Shown here in pieces: positions 61,856 through 64,000 of a stretch of 64,000 bases of DNA. The DNA comes from Idiomarina sp. GTDB lineage: Bacteria > Pseudomonadota > Gammaproteobacteria > Enterobacterales > Alteromonadaceae. The translations under genes were made by a program, and so were the position numbers. How positions within the stretch are numbered: the stretch's first letter is position 1; each line of letters begins with the position of its first letter. The stretch spans positions 248,001 to 312,000 of the forward strand of contig JAFIFP010000009.1 of NCBI GenBank assembly GCA_020831965.1, in the 5' to 3' direction. The notes below the pieces were generated by a model that was not told the DNA's origin, searched no databases, and was given only the letters and a program-made list of their open reading frames with translations.

Positions 61856-62359
61856 TTAGATTTGTGAAATCTCGTCCCACTCTTCGTCAGTGAGTAATTT
61901 GTTCAAATCAACCAAGATAAGGAGCTCACCTTCGCGGTGACTCACTCCCTGGATAAAGCGCGCGCTTTCCTCGGTACCCAAATTCGGAGCGCTATCGATT
62001 TCCGAGCTCCGCAAGTAAACAACTTCTGCAACACTGTCCACTAAGATACCAATGACCTGCTGGTCGGCTTCAATAATCACGATACGCGTGCTGTCAGTCA
62101 CTTCCGCCGACTCAAGACCAAAACGAATGCGCGTATCAATGACCGTCACCACATTGCCACGCAAATTGATAATGCCCAGCACGTAATCAGGCGCACCCGG
62201 CACCGGCGCTATTTCGCTATGACGCAATACTTCCTGCACTTGCATTACATTAATGCCATAGGTTTCTTCAGACAGCTGGAAGGTCACCCACTGCAGGACG
62301 GGATCGTCCCCATCGGAGGTAATAGCTTTCTGCTTCAGACTAGGATTATCTTGAGTCAT
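61856..62359 (-). CDS. cheW: Chemotaxis coupling protein CheW
   Basis: 167-residue CheW: WVTFQLSEETYGINVMQVQEVLRHSEIAPVPGAPDYVLGIINLRGNVVTVIDTRIRFGL, and GILVDSVAEVVYLRSSEI, with the second beta domain ending ILVDLNKLL. Bridges receptors and CheA. The start at ATG 62359 is chosen; the upstream in-frame codons lack a ribosome site. Followed directly by DUF2802. Confidence 0.96.
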   Translation of the reverse strand: MTQDNPSLKQKAITSDGDDPVLQWVTFQLSEETYGINVMQVQEVLRHSEIAPVPGAPDYVLGIINLRGNVVTVIDTRIRFGLESAEVTDSTRIVIIEADQQVIGILVDSVAEVVYLRSSEIDSAPNLGTEESARFIQGVSHREGELLILVDLNKLLTDEEWDEISQI

Positions 62360-62433
62360 AGTGCGGTTCTCCCTGGAACTGACACGCCGCACCTGCGGCA
62401 TTTACTCTGCATGAATATAACAATAGCTTATCG

Positions 62434-63231
62434 TCACGAAACCGGATCTTCTTCAGTTCCTTTTTCGCTGTTGTCGAGCCCTTGCTCTAATAACGTAATG
62501 AGCGCATCAACATTAATCAGCGCACACATCTTTTCTTTCACAATACCTGCGAGCCAAGGTCGTTTTCCACCCGCAGTTCGCCATTGCACTTCTTCTGGAT
62601 CGAGCGTGTCCGTGTTAACGAGCTCTTCACAAGCGAGCCCCCACGAACTCTCATTTAACATCACAAGATACTGATAATCCAGAGATTCCGCCAACTCTTT
62701 TGTGTATTTATCGGGCATCACCCAACGTGCGGAGTCTACGGCATTTAGTTGTTCTTCCCGGTGCGGCATGATCCCTAAGTACCATTTCGGCTTACCAAAC
62801 AAAGGCTTAGGCTTCGCCCACTTGTGAATTCCACCCAGACTTTTCAACGGAACCGCGAGGTTCAAACCGGCCACTCGAAAGAATAATGCTTGAAATGGCT
62901 CTTCGCGATACTCTGCCATGGCGTCTGGAAAATCTGGCGGCGCTGGCGGCAAGTCTTTCTTCAATTCGGGTGGCGCCACGTCCGGTTCAGGTTTTACTGA
63001 CGCACGCACAACAGGTTCACGCGTCACCGATGGCGCCGCTACAACCTTGTCCTCAGGGACATTGATACCTTGGGACTTCTCGGTAACTAACTCTTCTTCA
63101 ACGGGAGCATTCTCGAGCAGTTTCTCTACGGGCCCTTTCGCAAGGGGAGAGAGATCCGCTGGCGCTTCCTCCTCCAGCAGTGCGGTAAGATACTCGCGCA
63201 TTGCGCGATCGCTTGACGAATTCTGACTCAT
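62434..63231 (-). CDS. ParP-like polar chemotaxis adaptor with CheW-like domain
   Basis: 265-residue protein: an acidic/proline-rich N-terminal half (about 1-105, many Glu and Pro, PPAPPDFPDAM) and a C-terminal CheW-like domain (about 112-262, FQALFFRVAGLNLAVPLKSLGGIHKW..., GLACEELVNTDTLDPEEVQWR). Layout and its place between parC and cheW match Vibrio ParP, which uses a CheW-like array integration domain to hold CheA clusters at the pole with ParC. Six bases after ParC. Confidence 0.85.
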   Translation of the reverse strand: MSQNSSSDRAMREYLTALLEEEAPADLSPLAKGPVEKLLENAPVEEELVTEKSQGINVPEDKVVAAPSVTREPVVRASVKPEPDVAPPELKKDLPPAPPDFPDAMAEYREEPFQALFFRVAGLNLAVPLKSLGGIHKWAKPKPLFGKPKWYLGIMPHREEQLNAVDSARWVMPDKYTKELAESLDYQYLVMLNESSWGLACEELVNTDTLDPEEVQWRTAGGKRPWLAGIVKEKMCALINVDALITLLEQGLDNSEKGTEEDPVS

Positions 63232-63237
63232 GTACCG

Positions 63238-64000
63238 TTATCTGTCCTGTTGCAGCAGCGAGTTTAATAACTGCGTATATGCTAACACACCGCGCGCACG
63301 GGGTGCGTGCATCGACGGTGGCGTATGTGCCGCGCTAGCGTCTCTAAATTTAGTATCGACCGGAATCATCCCCGTCCACACTTTATTTCCATGTTGGCGC
63401 ACTAATTGTTGATAAGCTTCCAGCGACGCCCGCGTGCGTTTGTCGTACATGGTGGGCACAATAGTCACCCGATGATCTTGTCGCAACGAGGCCTGCACTA
63501 AGGTTAGAGTCTGTAACATCCGCTCGAGCCCTTTCAATGCCAAGGTTTCGGTTTGCACTGGCACAATGACCCGACGACATCCCGCGAGCGCATTGATCAT
63601 CAACACACCCAATACCGGGGGCACATCAATCAACACGTAGTCATAGTCCATCCGTAACTTACGTAAGGCCTTACGCAACACGAGCCCCATACCGCTGCGC
63701 GTGCCGAGCTTGCGATCTAACGTCGCCAACGCCATGGTGGCGGGCATCACATCTATCGAAGAAAATTCAGTTTTATGAATACAGGCATCAATCACATCAC
63801 GTTCAACGTCCGGTCCGGCTAGCAATAAGTCGAAGCTACTGCGTTCCAGCTCTTCCGAATCAATTCCGAAGTAATAAGTGAGAGACGCATGTGGGTCGAG
63901 GTCGATTAACAAGACGCGCTCGCCTCGTTCCGCCAAGAGGCCGCCTAATGCTATCGTGGTTGTCGTCTTGCCGACTCCACCCTTTTGATTCGCGACCGTC
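63238..64000 (-). CDS. ParC-type ParA-family ATPase (partial, 5' end outside window)
   Basis: About 254 codons visible of a MinD/ParA-family ATPase. The Walker A region VANQKGGVGKTTTTIALGG starts at the window edge; further motifs are LLIDLDPHASLTYYFG and VLIDVPPVLGV. In Vibrio, ParC recruits chemotaxis arrays to the old pole by ParP. It is encoded directly upstream of the ParP-like gene, in the fliA-che order of polar flagellates. Only the first residues are missing. A plasmid/chromosome partition ParA is excluded by context. Confidence 0.88.
   Translation of the reverse strand, partial: TVANQKGGVGKTTTTIALGGLLAERGERVLLIDLDPHASLTYYFGIDSEELERSSFDLLLAGPDVERDVIDACIHKTEFSSIDVMPATMALATLDRKLGTRSGMGLVLRKALRKLRMDYDYVLIDVPPVLGVLMINALAGCRRVIVPVQTETLALKGLERMLQTLTLVQASLRQDHRVTIVPTMYDKRTRASLEAYQQLVRQHGNKVWTGMIPVDTKFRDASAAHTPPSMHAPRARGVLAYTQLLNSLLQQDR

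Overview
The window looks like chromosome of a marine gammaproteobacterium of the Alteromonadales, most likely an Idiomarinaceae member. This is inferred from gene content and order: ruvC-ruvA-ruvB with yebC, asnC/asnA, aspS, cmoA-cmoB, the complete ccmABCDEFGHI set, and a flagellar/chemotaxis tail with the polar ParC/ParP pair. No rRNA, tRNA, CRISPR array or complete insertion sequence was seen.

Region 1 (about 1-28.0 kb) is one long surface-polysaccharide locus, almost all on the minus strand. In transcription order it runs rfaH, ugd, wzz, a flippase candidate, a LicD-family transferase, a GT1 transferase, a polymerase candidate, a GT2 transferase, galE, an epimerase/reductase, the initiating sugar-phosphate transferase and a WbpM-type dehydratase. 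Next comes a three-gene cassette resembling the Campylobacter jejuni genes that make the cytidine-diphosphate-activated phosphoramidate donor (Cj1418-Cj1417-Cj1416). Export follows: an SLBB/Wza-like protein, Wzi, and a GfcB/GfcC-YjbH/GfcA (group 4 capsule, yjbEFGH) set with a fused GfcC-YjbH protein and two acidic GfcA/YjbE-like exoproteins. The last gene is a UDP-glucuronate 4-epimerase cut by the window edge. Between it and the exoprotein genes sits a toxin-antitoxin pair whose toxin is frameshifted. GalU (48.5 kb), Ugd and the edge epimerase would give UDP-Glc, UDP-GlcA and UDP-GalA. WbpM plus the reductase would give a 6-deoxy-HexNAc. The glutamine kinase-like cassette plus LicD suggests a phosphoramidate or related phospho-modification of the glycan; this is the most novel system in the window.

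Region 2 (28.0-36.3 kb) holds a beta-CASP metallo-hydrolase, a HipBA module with three evenly spaced operators, and three lipoproteins. Region 3 (36.3-49.3 kb) is mostly housekeeping: pgi, ruvBAC, yebC, asnC/asnA, aspS, cmoAB and galU. An orphan RelB/DinJ antitoxin and an Rpn-type nuclease are inserted in it. Region 4 (49.3-50.2 kb) is a gene-free repeat field. Region 5 (50.2-64 kb) has an RssB-type response regulator, mlaA, the ccm cluster, a FliK-like gene with an FlhB C-terminal paralogue, and the DUF2802-CheW-ParP-ParC chemotaxis genes.

Two unrelated short-repeat families mark the accessory joints. One is REP-like: hairpins with a GTAGG head joined to a GTGTTGAATT module, at 25.97, 27.3 and 49.4-49.9 kb. 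The other is built on GGGGTCAGA, at 36.1-36.3 and 60.9-61.3 kb, and supplies the last codons and stop of pgi. Functions are read from sequence motifs and family knowledge; no database search was run.
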